NCBI GenBank assembly: GCA_027422505.1 | Contig: JAPQWV010000410.1 | Location: 1-64,000, forward strand | Source: Craterostigma plantagineum | Taxonomy: Eukaryota > Streptophyta > Magnoliopsida > Lamiales > Linderniaceae | DNA: 64,000 bases | Direction of reading: 5' to 3' | Position numbers and translations under genes: made by a program | Shown: positions 25,988 to 38,236 of the stretch, one piece after another | How positions within the stretch are numbered: the stretch's first letter is position 1 | Layout: each line of letters begins with the position of its first letter | The notes under the pieces: generated by a model | What the model was told of the DNA's origin: nothing | The model's database searches: none | What the model saw: only the letters and a program-made list of their open reading frames with translations

Positions 25988-26334
25988 TGTTGGGAATGGT
26001 GGTGGGCCCGCGGTGGTCCGTGAGCCCTGCAGCGGAACAGGTCCCGGTTTGGCTCGGTACGACGATCGGGAGAAGTGGGACCCACAGGGTAAATTTGGTG
26101 GGGCCCGCACAGTAACTACCACGGTAAAAATAAAATTACCGTAAGGTAAGAAAGAAACCAGAACTTTAACGTTTACCTTACGGTAATTTTATTTTACCGT
26201 GGTAGTTACAGTGCGGGCCCCATCAAATTTACCCTGTGGGTCCCACTTCTCCCGATCGTCGTACCGAGCCAAACCGGGACCTGTTCCGCTGCGGGACCCA
26301 CTGATCACCGCGGGGCCCACCACCATTCCCAACA
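25988..26334. repeat. ~346-bp near-perfect palindrome in place of the 5' LTR
   Basis: The arms 25988-26149 and 26173-26334 are inverted copies with few mismatches, around a spacer of about 23 bases. Shared blocks include GGAACAGGTCCCGGTTTGGC and its reverse, and TTACCGTAAGGTAA next to the spacer. The outer parts are GC-rich. The sequence has no similarity to the 3' LTR apart from the TG and CA ends. Confidence 0.93.
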
Positions 26335-26429
26335 AGTGGTATCAGAGCCAAACCCTGCTGGTATTCTGAGTATGCTCTGTGGTTGCAGTTGTATCTGATC
26401 TTCCACATCAGAAAAGATATCAGAATGGA

Positions 26430-27895
26430 ACATCGATCGGGGGGAGCCAGTGTCAGAGCGAGGTTCAACGAGGTGATGCCTTGTGCTATGATGGTACAAG
26501 TTGGTTATCGTTGATATGATGCTCGGTATCGTGCAGAGCTTGTGCGGCGGTGGAGTTTTGGCGAGTTATGGCAATAGTGCTGTGAGGCAGGTCGCTAGCC
26601 TTTCCTGAGAAATATCTGATTAGTACTATTTGGGCCGAACTGTTAAATCTCTGCAAGGATAATAACGACGGATGACAGCAAAGTGCGACAATGTGCTGGT
26701 GCGGGAGGTTTCACTCTTTGGCAGAGAAGAGTGAAGGATGTGTTCGTCAAGGCTGGGGTGATAAGCTTTGATAGGAGACGAGGAAAAGTCGGAGTAAATG
26801 ACAGAAATTTTGGGGTCAAGATGTGTCACAGAGGAAGAAGTAATGCCCTTTTGCTTCTTACCTCGCTTCCTGATTCTGGTGATAATTTGATCACAACCAT
26901 TCGGTACGAGACGGTGCAGACGGTGGATGGTGGAGTCAACTCTTTTGGAGCAGAAAAGAGAAGGCGGTCAAATTATGGTGATAGTCGGGCGTTGACTATT
27001 TTCAGAGTGAATCATAGAGGAATGTGATACGCCAAGGAATTTGGGGACAACAGCAGGTCCAAATCCAGGTGGCGGGAAGGGCATGTGATGTTGCATGTGT
27101 GGTGAGCCGGGACACATCAGGAGAAATTGTCCGACTTGGAGGAAGAAGGACAAGCGGCTAGGAAAATTCCACAACGGAGGTAACACACAGTTTATCTTAG
27201 AGACGTTCTCACAGTCTCTAATGATGGCGCTCGTTCTCAGGAAGAAAGATATTAAATTCGGGTTTGCTCCAAGAGTATTTTGATGCGTTTCGGAAAATGC
27301 GAACGGTTTTTCGATCTCCATGGGCCGATGGATATCGTTGTGTTGTTCGGTGTGTTGAACGGAGAAGATCAAAATGGTTGATGGAGCAGTATGCATTTTG
27401 GGTGGTGTGACGTGTCCCAAAGTTGCGAGAATTGACTATTCTTGAGCCAGTCAGATTCCAAGGCTATGGGTTTTCATAGCAGGGGGAGTCTGGAAAATCA
27501 CACATGGCGGAATGATCCTACCAAAAGAGAGAAGAGTGCAAAGGTTTGTATCGTCTGGACGTGAGTATGGTATATAATACTCAGACTTCGATGGGTTCAC
27601 GAAAATCGCGCGCGTGGTATAAAGACAGACGATGGTGAGAAGGAAAGTCCTGCTGGTGAAGGGATTGCATCGAAGTTCCTCTTCGGGAATCGACGGGTAG
27701 AGTCGATTCGACAAAGCTGCACTTGGCTGCTGAATGAATCAAGTGGGTAGGACTGGAACTCTTGATTCGGATTATGTGTAGGTGCTACAAGGAAGGCCAA
27801 TGGACGTTCGTGGTATTTACGAACGGGTTACTCTCATTCTCGGGTTCGCTGGAGTGCTCTCTAAAGAAGGTGCTGATGTTGAAAATGGGGAGAAT
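26430..27895 (+). pseudogene. Gag/zinc-knuckle remnant of copia-like element
   Basis: After the primer site a short gag-like start (MEHRSGGASVRARFNEVM, 26424) is quickly broken. The best preserved part is a CCHC knuckle at 27091-27135 (CGEPGHIRRNCPTW; its first Cys is in the preceding MCMC-like codons), followed by basic residues KKDKRLGK. The VDGAVCILGGV segment (near 27375) and MILPKERR (near 27510) match the minus-strand relatives. Stops interrupt every block. Confidence 0.7.
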
Positions 27896-28072
27896 TGTTG
27901 ACTTTTCAACAATAAATACACACACATGCGAGAGATTAAGGAATTCAATTTGATTTTTTCTTCAAGTGACGCATGCAATGATGATTAACGCATGCAATGA
28001 TGATTCTTGCATGTAGAGTTGCCTATATAAAGGGACGTAGAGATCACTTGTAAAATCACCCCAAAACAAAGC

Positions 28073-28126
<54 letters not shown>

Positions 28127-28137
28127 AGGGAGAGGGA

Positions 28138-28196
<59 letters not shown>

Positions 28197-28531
28197 AGAA
28201 AAGAAAAAAAGGATTGTCCGTGTGGATAAGGGTGGGAGTGGGTGTAGTTTTTACTAGGTAGTTGAGAGTTGGTACAAAAACATTACTCGAGTGGGTAAGG
28301 AGTCTCGGTTTTTGGGTTTAAACACGAGCGTTATTTTGTACGGTGTAATATTCTCAAATACAGTAAAACTATTGTCTCTCCGTGGATGTAGGCGGTATTG
28401 GCCGAACCACGTAAAAATCTCGGTGTTCTCTCGGTGTCATTTCGGCTTTAATTAATATCCCGATAAATTGTCGCGGGATTCAAATACAACTACCGCTGTC
28501 CGGAATTAAATATTACCGCTCAACCCCAACA
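27896..28531 (+). repeat. 3' LTR of the element in CLPX copy B
   Basis: It starts TGTTGACTTTTCAAC and ends CGCTCAACCCCAACA. A GA-rich microsatellite (about 28076-28190, with GGGAGA variants) occupies the position of the CT runs in the minus-strand relatives. Confidence 0.88.
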
Positions 28532-30750
28532 CAATCAAGCAAGAGGCGAAATGATTAGGGTAGCATTCTATTCAACTCATCAGAAGATTAAATGAGATGT
28601 TCTTCCATTAATTACATTCTCCTTTCTTTCTTTGCAGATCGATACGAAGGACATACTCTTCATCTGCGGCGGCGCTTTTGTCGATTTGGAAAAGACAATC
28701 TCCGACAGGTCGTCATAAACCTAAATAGCAACTCATCTTTTTCTAACACGGAGATCTTAAAACTCTGTATTTTTCAGGCGCCACGACTCTTCCATAGGCT
28801 TGCTCCCATTCGTGCAAATGTGAGGGTCGGGGGAAGCATTATAGACGCTTCAGTAACATCTTCCTTACTCGAAACAGTAAGCTCAATTTGATTCTGTCTT
28901 CACTTCATATATTTTTTTCGGCTTTCTCTTTTTAAGAACAATTCTCAGGTCGATAGCAGCGATCTGATTGCTTACGGATTAATCCCAGAATTCGTGGGAC
29001 GGTTCCCAGTGCTCGTTAGCCTGGCAGCGCTCACCGAAGAACAGCTTGTGAGGGTTTCGACTGAGCCGAAGAATGCACTAGGGAAGCAATACAGAAAGCT
29101 CTTCCAAATGAATGGAGTTAGTTTTTTCTTTTTCTTACCCACAACTCATGTCTTCTAACATCAGAATTTGAAGTTTGAACTTTTTATGTCTTCCCAGGTG
29201 ACTCCTTTGTTCACGGACGATGCATTAAAGTTGATCGCTCGTAAGACTATGGGGAAAAGCACATGCGCCAGAGGTTGAGGTCCATGCTAGAGTATATTCT
29301 AATGGATGCTACATACGAGGTTTGTTTTCCAAAATCCCATTGATTCAATAGTGAACTTAAGACACTATGGTTAGGATTTTGCTTTTGCATCACAGATTCC
29401 CGACGTTAGAAATGGGAATGAAATAATCTACGCCGTCGTAGTCGATAAGGATTCTTTGGGTCCCGAGAACGGGAGGCTAGGGCATGGGGCTAAAATCCTC
29501 TATGGAAAGGGTGCTCTGGACCGTTATCTATCTGAACATAAGTATTCCAAGGTATGTATGGATCACAAACTCCTTCTTCTTCCTCTAGTAGGAAACATAA
29601 CGGTGTAATAATTTGTTTATTGCTGCAGATATCTACTGAGGAATTAGAAGGAGAAGCCGACATAGAACAAGACGATCTTCCTGTTTTTGCGTGGCAATAT
29701 TCTCTGAAGTATATCATAGATCAAGAAATTTCATGGCATACCTGTTAGAAGCACAATTAGTTAAAGACCTGTTCGTCTCTGATGCACTAGATATTACAAC
29801 ATGTTTGCGAGTTTTGAATACAAAATAAATATACGATAAGTTTGGGATTCGTTTTGTCTTTTTCCCTAAAAGACCACTTGTTTTTTCTTCCTCCTTCCAG
29901 AATATTCAGCGTTGGGCTATAAAATCCCGACAAAATCTAGGTTAAACCCTAATCAACCAGGATTTTGAATATATATATATATATAAGTCATATTGCTCTG
30001 CGGAAGCCCAAAAGTTGTTGAAGATGGCGATTCTCTCCGATTACGAAGAAGAAGATCGCGTGACTCCGTCGTCGTCGTCGTCGAAGAAGCAATTCAGTGC
30101 TTCGCTCGATCCATCGAATCCGTTGGGGTTTTTGGAGGAAGCTTTTGAATTTGTTGCTAAAGAGAGCCTGTTCAAGAGCGATGGTGAACGATGTCAGTGC
30201 TGTTTGAGGACGGTGAAGGATAGAGTGGAAAAGCTGGACAAGAAGAAGAAAGTAGAGGCTAATGGTGAGGCGGCGCAGGTTAAGAAAGAAGCGCCGAAAG
30301 TAAGGAAGGATGTGCCTACGGCTAAGAAGGAGGAGCTGAAGTTGAACGAGGAGAAGCAGAGCGAGAAAAAAGTGGAGGAAGAAGCCGACAATGGGAAAAG
30401 AGGTTCCTTTTTTCTTTCTTCTCTACTTATTCAGTAACTGGGTTGATACATACTAACTTGTTTGATGCTACTATCTCTGGCGTTTGTGAGTTGCTAGTGG
30501 AAGCGAAGCTATGGCAAACAATTCTCCTGAAAGAAAGGAACGATTTGGGTGGAAGATGCTGTTCTTTTGAGTACTAATTCCTTGTTTCTGTGTGTGCAGC
30601 TCCTAACAAAGGCAATGGCTTGGATATGGAGAACTATTCTTGGGGCCAATCTTTGCAAGAAGTTAACATTACAGTCCCCATTCCTCCTGGTACAAAATCA
30701 AGATCCATTGCATGTGAAATTAAAAAGAACCATAGTAAAGTTGGGCTCAA

Positions 30751-33700
30751 TGTTGGCCTTAACATCCCAAAACACTACTATCTTCTTTATTTCTGGTTTT
30801 ATTTTTGGATGGAACAGTGAAAATGATGAAATGGGGGCTGCGGTATTTCGTTCACTGCCCTACTCCCCTCATTTTCAGCAATATTAATATTCTAATACAA
30901 GACAACCTTAAGCTAAATGTGGGCCTTAGACTAAGCCAAACCAAAACTAAAAGCCCAAAAACACAAACCCAAAATAAAACATTAATTTCAACACTCCCCC
31001 TTAATGTTTTAAACCTTCATACCTAATAATTCTCGAAAATAAATAATCTTGTCACCGGGAAGAGCTTTGGTAAAGATGTCCGCCAATTGATCACCGGTCT
31101 TCACATACTTGATTTGAATTTCTTCATCTTCGACCGCCTCTCGAATATAGTGATGCTTGAGATTAATGTGCTTCGTTCGACTATGGAACACCGAGTTCTT
31201 CGACATTGCAATCGCCGACTTGTTTTCACAAAAGAGAACCGTTGGCATGTCTTTCTTCTCCCCCATGTCCTCTAGAATCTTCCTCAACCAAACAACTTGC
31301 TTTGTAGCTTCACTTGCCGATACATATTCGGCCTCCGCCGAAGAGTGCGCTACTCTCTCTTGCTTCTTCGACGCCCAACTAAATACTCCGGATCCAAGCG
31401 TAAATGCATATCCAGATGTACTCTTCATATCATCCATACTACCGGCCCAATCACTATCACAATAACCGAATAGCTCGACGGCCTCTTCATCACTTCTTTC
31501 ATACATAAGGCCGAGATCTTTGGTCCCTTGAATATATCTCAACAATCTTTTCCCAACTCCAAAATGAGTTTTGCTCGGTCGATGCATAAACCGAGACAAT
31601 AACCCCGAAGCATACATGATATCCGGTCTAGTAGTCGTAAGGTATAGCAAACTCCCAACTAGACTCCTATATAAAGCCGCATCGGCATCACCACTACCAT
31701 CCTCTTTCACCAACTTCTCATTCTCCAACAAAGGGGTCATAACCGGATTACAATCTTCCATCTTAAACTTCGATAAAATATCTTGGGCATACTTCTTTTG
31801 AGAAATAAATACACCATCATCCCTTTGATCAATCTCAATTCCCAAAAAATAATGCAACAAGCCCAAATCATTCATCTCATATCTTCTCAACATATCACTC
31901 TTGAAATCACCCATCATCTTCTCATCATTTCCCGTAAATATCAAATCATCAACGTAAAGTGAAACAAGAAGTATAGAGTTGGTACCTTGCTTCACATAGA
32001 GTGTCGGCTCACTTGGACTCCTCTTGAATCCTTTCTCCGAGAAGTATGCATCGATATTGCCATACCAAGCACGTGGTGCTTGCTTCAACCCATACAAGGC
32101 TTTCTTCAATTTGTATACTTTCTTTTCTTCACCCTCCAACTCAAATCCTTGTGGTTGCTCTACGTACACTTCTTCTTTCAACACCCCATTCAAGAAAGCC
32201 GACTTCACATCAAGTTGATAAAGTTTCCAACCTTTGTGTGCCGCTAATGCAATCAACAATCTAATAGTCTCATGTCTCGCAACCGGGGCAAACGTCTCAT
32301 GATAGTCGATACCGGGTTGTTGAGTGTATCCTTTCGCCACTAACCTTGCCTTGTACTTTGCACCGAACCATCCGGGTTAGTCTTTGTCTTGTATAACCAC
32401 TTCAACCCAACAACATCCTTCTCCTTTGGCTTCTCAACCAACTCCCACGTCTCATTTTTCTCAATCATATTTATCTCATCTTCCATGGCATTTCTCCAAA
32501 CTTCTTGTCTAATTGCTTGCTCAAAGTTCTCCGGTTCAACAACAACAAAATTACAATGTGCATAAATATCGGTCATAGGTCTCAATTTTATCGGCGATGA
32601 GCTTGGGGATGATGACGCCGACCCGATATTTATCATAGGAGAAGATGGCTCTTCCTCTTCGATATCGTGCCCACTACCACTTGGCCCTTCTTGTGCATCA
32701 TCTTGAATAGGATATGACACACTTTCAACTCCTTTTCCTTTCAAATCCCAATGATCCTTCTCATTAAAAATCACATCTCGGCTTTCTATCACTTTGTTTC
32801 TCTTCAAACTAAAGAGCCTATAGCCCTTTGATTTTATACTATAGCCAACAAAGATGCACTTCTCACCTTTATCTTCAAGCTTGTTCCTTAACTCCTTTGG
32901 AACATGTGCATAGCAAATGGACCCAAACACCTTCAAGTGATTCACCGATGGCTTTTTGCCGCCGGACCAAGCTTCGAATGGAGTCTTGTTCTCAACCGCC
33001 TTTGTGGGACACCTATTCAATAAATACACCGCCGTATATGTAGCTTCCGCCCAAAACGTCAATGGTAATCCCTTCTCATTCATCATGGTTCTTGCCATTT
33101 CAACAATGGTCCTATTTTCTCTCTCGGCCACGCCATTTTGCTCCGGTGTAAAACTAATCGTGAATTGTCTCTCTAAGCCAATATCTTCACAAAACTTCTC
33201 AAACTCCTTGGAGTTGTACTCACCACCTCTATCGCTTCTTAACTTCTTTATCAACCGGCCGCTTTGTCTCTCAACCATTCTTTGGAACTTTTTGAAGACA
33301 TAAAGCGCTTCCGACTTTTGCCTCAAAAAATAGACCCAACACATTCTTGAATAATCATCAATGAAAGTGATGAAATACCGGTTTCCACCATGTGAGTTTA
33401 TGCTCATGGGTCCACAAATATCGGTGTGAACAAGCTCTAATGGCATCTTTGCTCTCCACGCCTTCGCCTTTGGAAATGATTCTCGATGTATCTTTCCAAG
33501 AGCACATGCCTCACATACGCCACTTTTCTCTTCTATGGTCGGTAGCCCATACACCATATCCTTCTTGCTTAGCAACTTCAAGCTCTCAAAATTCAAATGA
33601 CCATACCTCTTATGCCACAACCATGAGTCGTCGCCTACACCAACCTTCAAGGCAACACTTTTTTCGGGCTTGAGAGTGAGAGGAAAGTTTCTATTCCTCT

Positions 33701-35414
33701 CCATCTTCACTACGGCCATCAACTCTCTTTTATTCCCAACCTTATCAAATATTCTACAAGTCGCACCCTCGAAGTGAACCGTATGACCATGCTCAACCAA
33801 TTGCCCAACACTTAGCAAATTTTGAGCCAAATCCGGCACTAGCAATACGTCATGAATTAGCATCCTTCCCTTCTTTGATGCAACCGCAATCGTGCCTTTC
33901 CCCTTCGATTTCACCACGGCACCGTTGCCCATCGTAATTTGAGTAGTAGCGGTGCTATCAAGCTTGCAAAAAATCGACTCATCCCCGGTCATGTGGTTGC
34001 TACATCCACTATCAACATACCACACATCTTCCTTCTTCTCAATGGCCGTTTGACACGCATAAAATGTGCTTCCATCATTTCTTCTCTCGAGACTCTTCTC
34101 TTCGGTGTAGTTTGCTTGCTCTTCATTCTTTAGCCTACAAAATTTCTCTTTATGGCCATATTTCTTGCAATTGTAGCATTGAACCTTCCCCTTGTTCCAA
34201 CAATCTTTTTCAATATGGCCCGGCTTCTTGCAAAAGTTGCATAGCTTAGCTTCTCCGCTTTGGTAGGTACCTCTACCACCTCCACTACCAAGTCTACCAC
34301 CAAATCGGCCTCGGCCTCTACCACCACTAAAGCCACCACGGAAGGTATTCCCATTGTCCGCCCTTTGGTTGTTATACTCTTTCACATTCACCTTAGATTG
34401 AAAGGCGCTTTCAAGAACTTGGTCGCCATGCCTATTCAACCTTTCTTCATGTCTCTCAAGAGAGCCCATAAGATCATGCACACTAATAGTAGAGAGGTCT
34501 TTCGTCTCTTCAATAACGGCCACAATGTTATCATACTTCGAAGGGAGACTAATCAAGAACTTCTCACACACCGACTTATCACTCAAAGTTTCACCCAAAT
34601 TTTTGATTTGATTCACAACCTCGATCACCTTAGAGAAATACTCTTGTAGAGTCTCTTTCTCCTTCATTTGCAAATTTTGAAACTCTCTTTTCAAGGTTAA
34701 GAGCTTTACCGTTCTAACTTTATCGGTGCCTTGAAACTCCTTTTGCAAAATATCCCATGCTTCCTTGGAGGTTTGAGCCCCGATTATTCTCGGAAAAATC
34801 TTGTTGGAGATACTTCCTTGAATCAAATAAAGAGCCTTGGCATCTTTCTTTCTATTCTCCTTCTCGTCCGGATCCGAAACCGTAGCCTTCACAACATTTT
34901 CTTTCCCATCTTTCTTCTCTTCTATTTTCTCATTTATCACATAACCCTCTTCTACTATCTCCCACAAATCTTGTGAAATCAAAAGAGTCTTCATTTTAAT
35001 ACTCCAATAATCATAACTCTCACCATCAAATACAGGTTGCCCACCTTGTGGTGCCCAAACACCTCCTTGGGTAGCCATGGTGCCCTTCTCAACTTCAAAA
35101 TCTATTTCTTCACCTTCAATGGAAGAAACCCACTTCAAATCTCACCAAACACAAGCTCTGATACCATTTATGTTGGCCTTAACATCCCAAAACACTGCTA
35201 TCTTCTTTATTTCTGGTTTTATTTTTGGATGGAACAGTGAAAATGATGAAATGGGGGCTGCGGTATTTCGTTCACTGCCCTACTCCCCTCATTTTCAGCA
35301 ATATTAATATTCTAATACAAGACAACCTTAATCTAAATGTGGGCCTTAGACTAAGCCAAACCAAAACTAAAAGCCCAAAAACACAAAACCCAAAATAAAA
35401 CATTAGTTTCAACA
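30751..35414 (-). mobile_element. Nearly intact Ty1/copia retrotransposon in BOB1 exon 2
   Basis: On the minus strand: 5' LTR 35171-35414, primer site 35155-35166 (TGGTATCAGAGC), gag-pol 35138-31009, polypurine tract (reverse of CTCCCCCTTAATG, from 30994) and 3' LTR 30751-30993. CTCAA duplications are at 30746-30750 and 35415-35419. The two 243/244-base LTRs differ at about four positions, so the insertion is fairly recent. Confidence 0.96.
31009..35138 (-). pseudogene. Copia gag-pol polyprotein with one frameshift
   Basis: A 932-codon frame (35138-32340) encodes gag ([18 protein letters not shown]), two zinc knuckles ([29 protein letters not shown]), protease (YVDSGCSNHM), the pre-integrase motif ([14 protein letters not shown]) and the integrase core ([27 protein letters not shown]). 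A one-base deletion near 32357 (CAAAG where the copy at 54790 has CAAAAA) shifts the frame. The 443-codon remainder (32340-31009) holds reverse transcriptase ([11 protein letters not shown]) and RNase H ([11 protein letters not shown]). Apart from that one change all domains look complete, so this is the best preserved element in the window. Confidence 0.95.
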
Positions 35415-36143
35415 CTCAAGGGTCACCCTCCAGTTATTGATGTAAGTCTATCCTCACCGTATGTGTCTGTGTTGAATGTATGATCTTGGCTGGTCGTTCA
35501 TATGCTTTCATGTTCTTGCAGGGTGACCTTTTCCATCCTGTTAAAGTTGATGACTGCTTTGGGAGTTTAGGTACATGTCTATAACCACAGAATTAGCATC
35601 ATCTCTTTGTTAAATGCTGTTAACCAGTCGTTTTAATGATTTTCCCCCTATATAATTCTGGTTTCAGAGGGCCAAAAATCAATCTCAATGCTCCTGACAA
35701 AGCACAATCAGATGGAATGGTGGAAGTACTTAGTGAAGGGTGAGCCAGAGATTGACACTCAGAAGGTGGAACCTGAGAACAGTAAATTGTCTGAGACACG
35801 ATCCACTGTCGAGAAAATGATGGTATATACTCTGCACGTAAAGTTTCGTCTTTGTAGTGGCCTTCTATTTCATTTATGGTTGATTTTTCTAACTCTTACC
35901 TTTCTTCTTCAGTTTGACCAGAGACAGAAGCAGATGGGACTCCCCACAAGTGACGAGATGCAGAAGAATGATATACTGAAGAAGTTTATTTATGGCTGAG
36001 GTAAACATAAAATAACCGATCAGTCTTACTCTATCCTATCATTTTCTACTATTAATCAGCGTGCCTTTAATGGTTTGTTCTTGTCTTGTTTGTATGTACT
36101 GCAGCATCCCGAAATGGACTTCTCCAAGGCGAAGTTTAATTAG

Positions 36144-38228
36144 ACGGAGTCTGCTAAATTTAGTAGATCTACACATATTATGAAGTAATTGGCTTTGTCG
36201 GATGTTTTGATCTATTGCTTTGTGGTTGAACAACTTAATGTCCATATCAACTTTTCTTGAATTGCATGTCCCAATTCGAAAACCAGATCAAAAGTTGCTT
36301 ATCATCGTGGTTCCTTGAGATTCCACAAGTAGCTAATGACCATTTATTCTAACCAGCAAACATGAAAACGAAAGATCGGGAAAGTAGATAAAAGAAAAAT
36401 GGCAGCTCTTTATATAATGCTCAAAAATCGATGCAACGACGGCTTTTCTCCCAATCGCCAAACCGAGTGGGCTCAGGTCCACGTCGACCGCCGATTTCGC
36501 GGGTTTACTTTTTCACGTGTCCGTGCTCGTCTCCGGGGTCTTCTTCTCCTTCCCGCCTCTTATCTTCAACCACTTTTACGCTTGTCTTCTTCTTTATCCA
36601 CTGGCGATTCATTCTGTTGCTGATTCTATAATAGACGATTCGTCGTTCCGAAGAATCGACGCGAGAGCTCGCATCTGATCGCCGGTGATGTCAGCCGACG
36701 GCTCGTATTGATCGAAATCGGCATGAGTCTTTCTTCAGGGGGAATTTCAAGCTTGATGTGGAATTGAAAGAGCTTGATGAACATGGCTTTATTCGTTGTT
36801 AAGACGAACGTTCTCAGCGGTCAGCGGTCACTAAAACGACACCGTGTGGAAGCAGCATACACTTGACACGTAGGTTATGACTGGACAGATATTGGGCTTA
36901 TATAAAGTGTTTTGTTGGGCTCACGTGACGGCAGTAAACGGCACCGTTTACATGGCTTTCGTTCATTGTTGACTGTGGCGGAGAGTAGTATCTGAACCCA
37001 AGGTTCTGAAATTGGGTTTTCGAACTGGATCGAAAATTCTAGTGGTTTAAGATTTAATGGTTTAACCGGTATAAAACCGGAATTAAAACGGAGTAAAATC
37101 GATATCTTAAATGTAATAAATATATATTTTATATATGAATCAATCAAATAATAGCGAAAATATACATGTTTTATGAATTTTTTTAAAAATATAATTTTAT
37201 AAATTAAGGGGTAAGATTAAATAATAGTAAATGGCGTGGGTGTTATAAATTAGGGAGAATATTTTGTGTAACAGAAGTATTATAGGTACTAAATATGATA
37301 GTAGTTATTAAATAGAGTAAAGTATTAGTTAATTATTTAATGCGTGGGAACAAAGCGGGCCAGCGGCCCATCAACGCATCAACGCTCATGTAGTATTTTA
37401 ACTTGTTAATTTATGTAGTACTGTTTTGTCCCACACCGATTGTTCAGCCTAAAGAAAGTGGGAATGTTGCTTATAAATAAGTCACCTCAGCCATAGTTCT
37501 TCATGTGCACGTCCCTTGCCTAGGTTTGCGGGAACGTCAATAGTTAAAATATTAATATATATATATATATGTTATATAGATATTTAAAAAATAAATTTTA
37601 AATTAAATAAGAAGACCGGACCAGGATCGGACCGGTCTTCAAAACCATGTCTGAACCATTAAATTGAATCTGGCACGCGCATAACACACTCCCTTCTAAT
37701 TTTCTCGTCTCAATAATAGATTATTCGGAATATTAAATTGATTGATAGATTATTCGGAATATTAAATTGATTGATAGACGACACGAATCTTTTTCGAGAT
37801 TCTCTAGAGAATCATCTCAACGAATTAAGGATTTAAAGCTCCGGCTTGGATCACCGTCTGTTGTGTGACAGTGTCTTTGTCTGTTGGATTATTCGGTTCC
37901 ATGTTAATTTTTCGTTCAGTTATTTGTTGTTGGTGTTTACGGGCGTTCAGAATTTGAGAAGTTTTTTTTTTTAAGTGGATTAGCGAATATAACTTTTAGA
38001 TGCTATCACTTGAAACGAAATCAATTTGAGCTGTCAATATTTTCGGATATATCGTAGATTTAAAGCTGTATGTTTGTTTTTTGTGTTAGTTGGCGCATAG
38101 ATTTTGAGGTGATGAGGTGACGAATACGGCATCCTTGTGGACTTATTCTAATCTACTAAGTATTCGCTGTAGATTGATGATAAATTAAGTCTCTAAATGT
38201 AATTTTGCAGGAAATAAGCTGCCGAGTT
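36144..38228. other. Unassigned region between BOB1-like and pyruvate-kinase-like genes
   Basis: No confident gene is seen. An open stretch at 36399-36631 (two overlapping frames rich in Ser, Pro and Phe) may be the 5' exon of an unrecognised or dead gene; its product is unknown. A 30-base unit (ATAGATTATTCGGAATATTA plus tail) is tandemly repeated twice at 37717-37776. The stretch 37100-37600 is AT-rich. Confidence 0.4.
37428..37479 (+). promoter_or_regulatory. Possible snRNA-type promoter (USE plus TATA)
   Basis: GTCCCACACCG (37428-37438) is one base from the plant upstream sequence element RTCCCACATCG, and TATAAATA (37472-37479) follows after 33 bases, a spacing near that of plant Pol II snRNA genes. 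No known U-snRNA was recognised downstream, so this may be chance. Confidence 0.25.
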
Positions 38229-38236
38229 ATGGTAGG

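Larger units (their letters stand above)
25988..28531 (+). mobile_element. Non-autonomous copia-like element in CLPX copy B, with palindromic 5' end
   Basis: CAATC target duplications are at 25983-25987 and 28532-28536. The primer site TGGTATCAGAGCC (26337-26349) and the internal region are those of the family at 2732-5309, here on the plus strand. The 3' LTR is normal, preceded by the polypurine tract AAAATGGGGAGAAT. The sequence between the left target site and the primer site is not a copy of the 3' LTR but a 346-base palindrome that starts TGTTGG and ends CCAACA. Confidence 0.9.
25130..29745 (+). pseudogene. CLPX: CLPX-like AAA+ unfoldase pseudogene, unit B
   Basis: The exon order is that of unit A. 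This copy keeps the Walker A exon (GKTLLAKTLVQLVNVP, then IADATTLTQA, about 25370-25450) after IGQERAKKVFALLA. It lacks the GYAGED/ESILHKLL segment present in unit A. The Walker B region ([12 protein letters not shown]) is at 25662-25700, LLKMLEG near 25820, then the element 25988-28531 interrupts it with CAATC duplicated. Downstream exons follow: [18 protein letters not shown] (28645-28700), [17 protein letters not shown] (28960-29010) and the C-terminal AKILYGKGALDRYLSEHK (29490-29550). With two different lost segments in the two units, neither can make a working ATPase. Confidence 0.87.
30024..36143 (+). pseudogene. BOB1: BOBBER1-like NudC/CS-domain protein gene, interrupted by a copia element
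   Basis: Six exons are readable: 30024-30402, 30600-30750 joined to 35420-35441, 35522-35570, 35668-35822, 35913-36000 and 36105-36143. The protein has a short N-terminus (PLGFLEEAFEFV), a Lys/Glu-rich linker and a CS (p23/NudC) domain starting NYSWGQSLQEV and including [20 protein letters not shown]. The tail is [17 protein letters not shown], ending HPEMDFSKAKFN. These match plant BOB1, a cytosolic small-heat-shock-like chaperone needed for development and thermotolerance. Exon 2 is cut at CTCAA by the copia element 30751-35414; without it the frame is continuous. A separate 4-base insertion near 35986 causes a stop (FIYG) 14 residues early. The gene is therefore probably dead in this haplotype, though recently functional. 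Confidence 0.93.

Noticed and set aside
28076..28190. Regularly spaced GA/GGGAGA repeats as a possible CRISPR-like array
   Set aside because: There are no distinct spacers, and the tract is the microsatellite position of the LTR family in a plant genome.
30751..30820. BOB1 frame running on into the LTR as a natural alternative C-terminus
   Set aside because: The readthrough residues come from the LTR inserted at CTCAA; removing it restores the conserved CS domain.
31087..35307. Plus-strand frames across the copia element at 30751-35414
   Set aside because: They are antisense shadows of the gag-pol frames on the minus strand.
37005..37665. Possible degenerate MITE with GGTTTTGAA-type ends
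   Set aside because: The inverted similarity is weak and no target duplication could be read.
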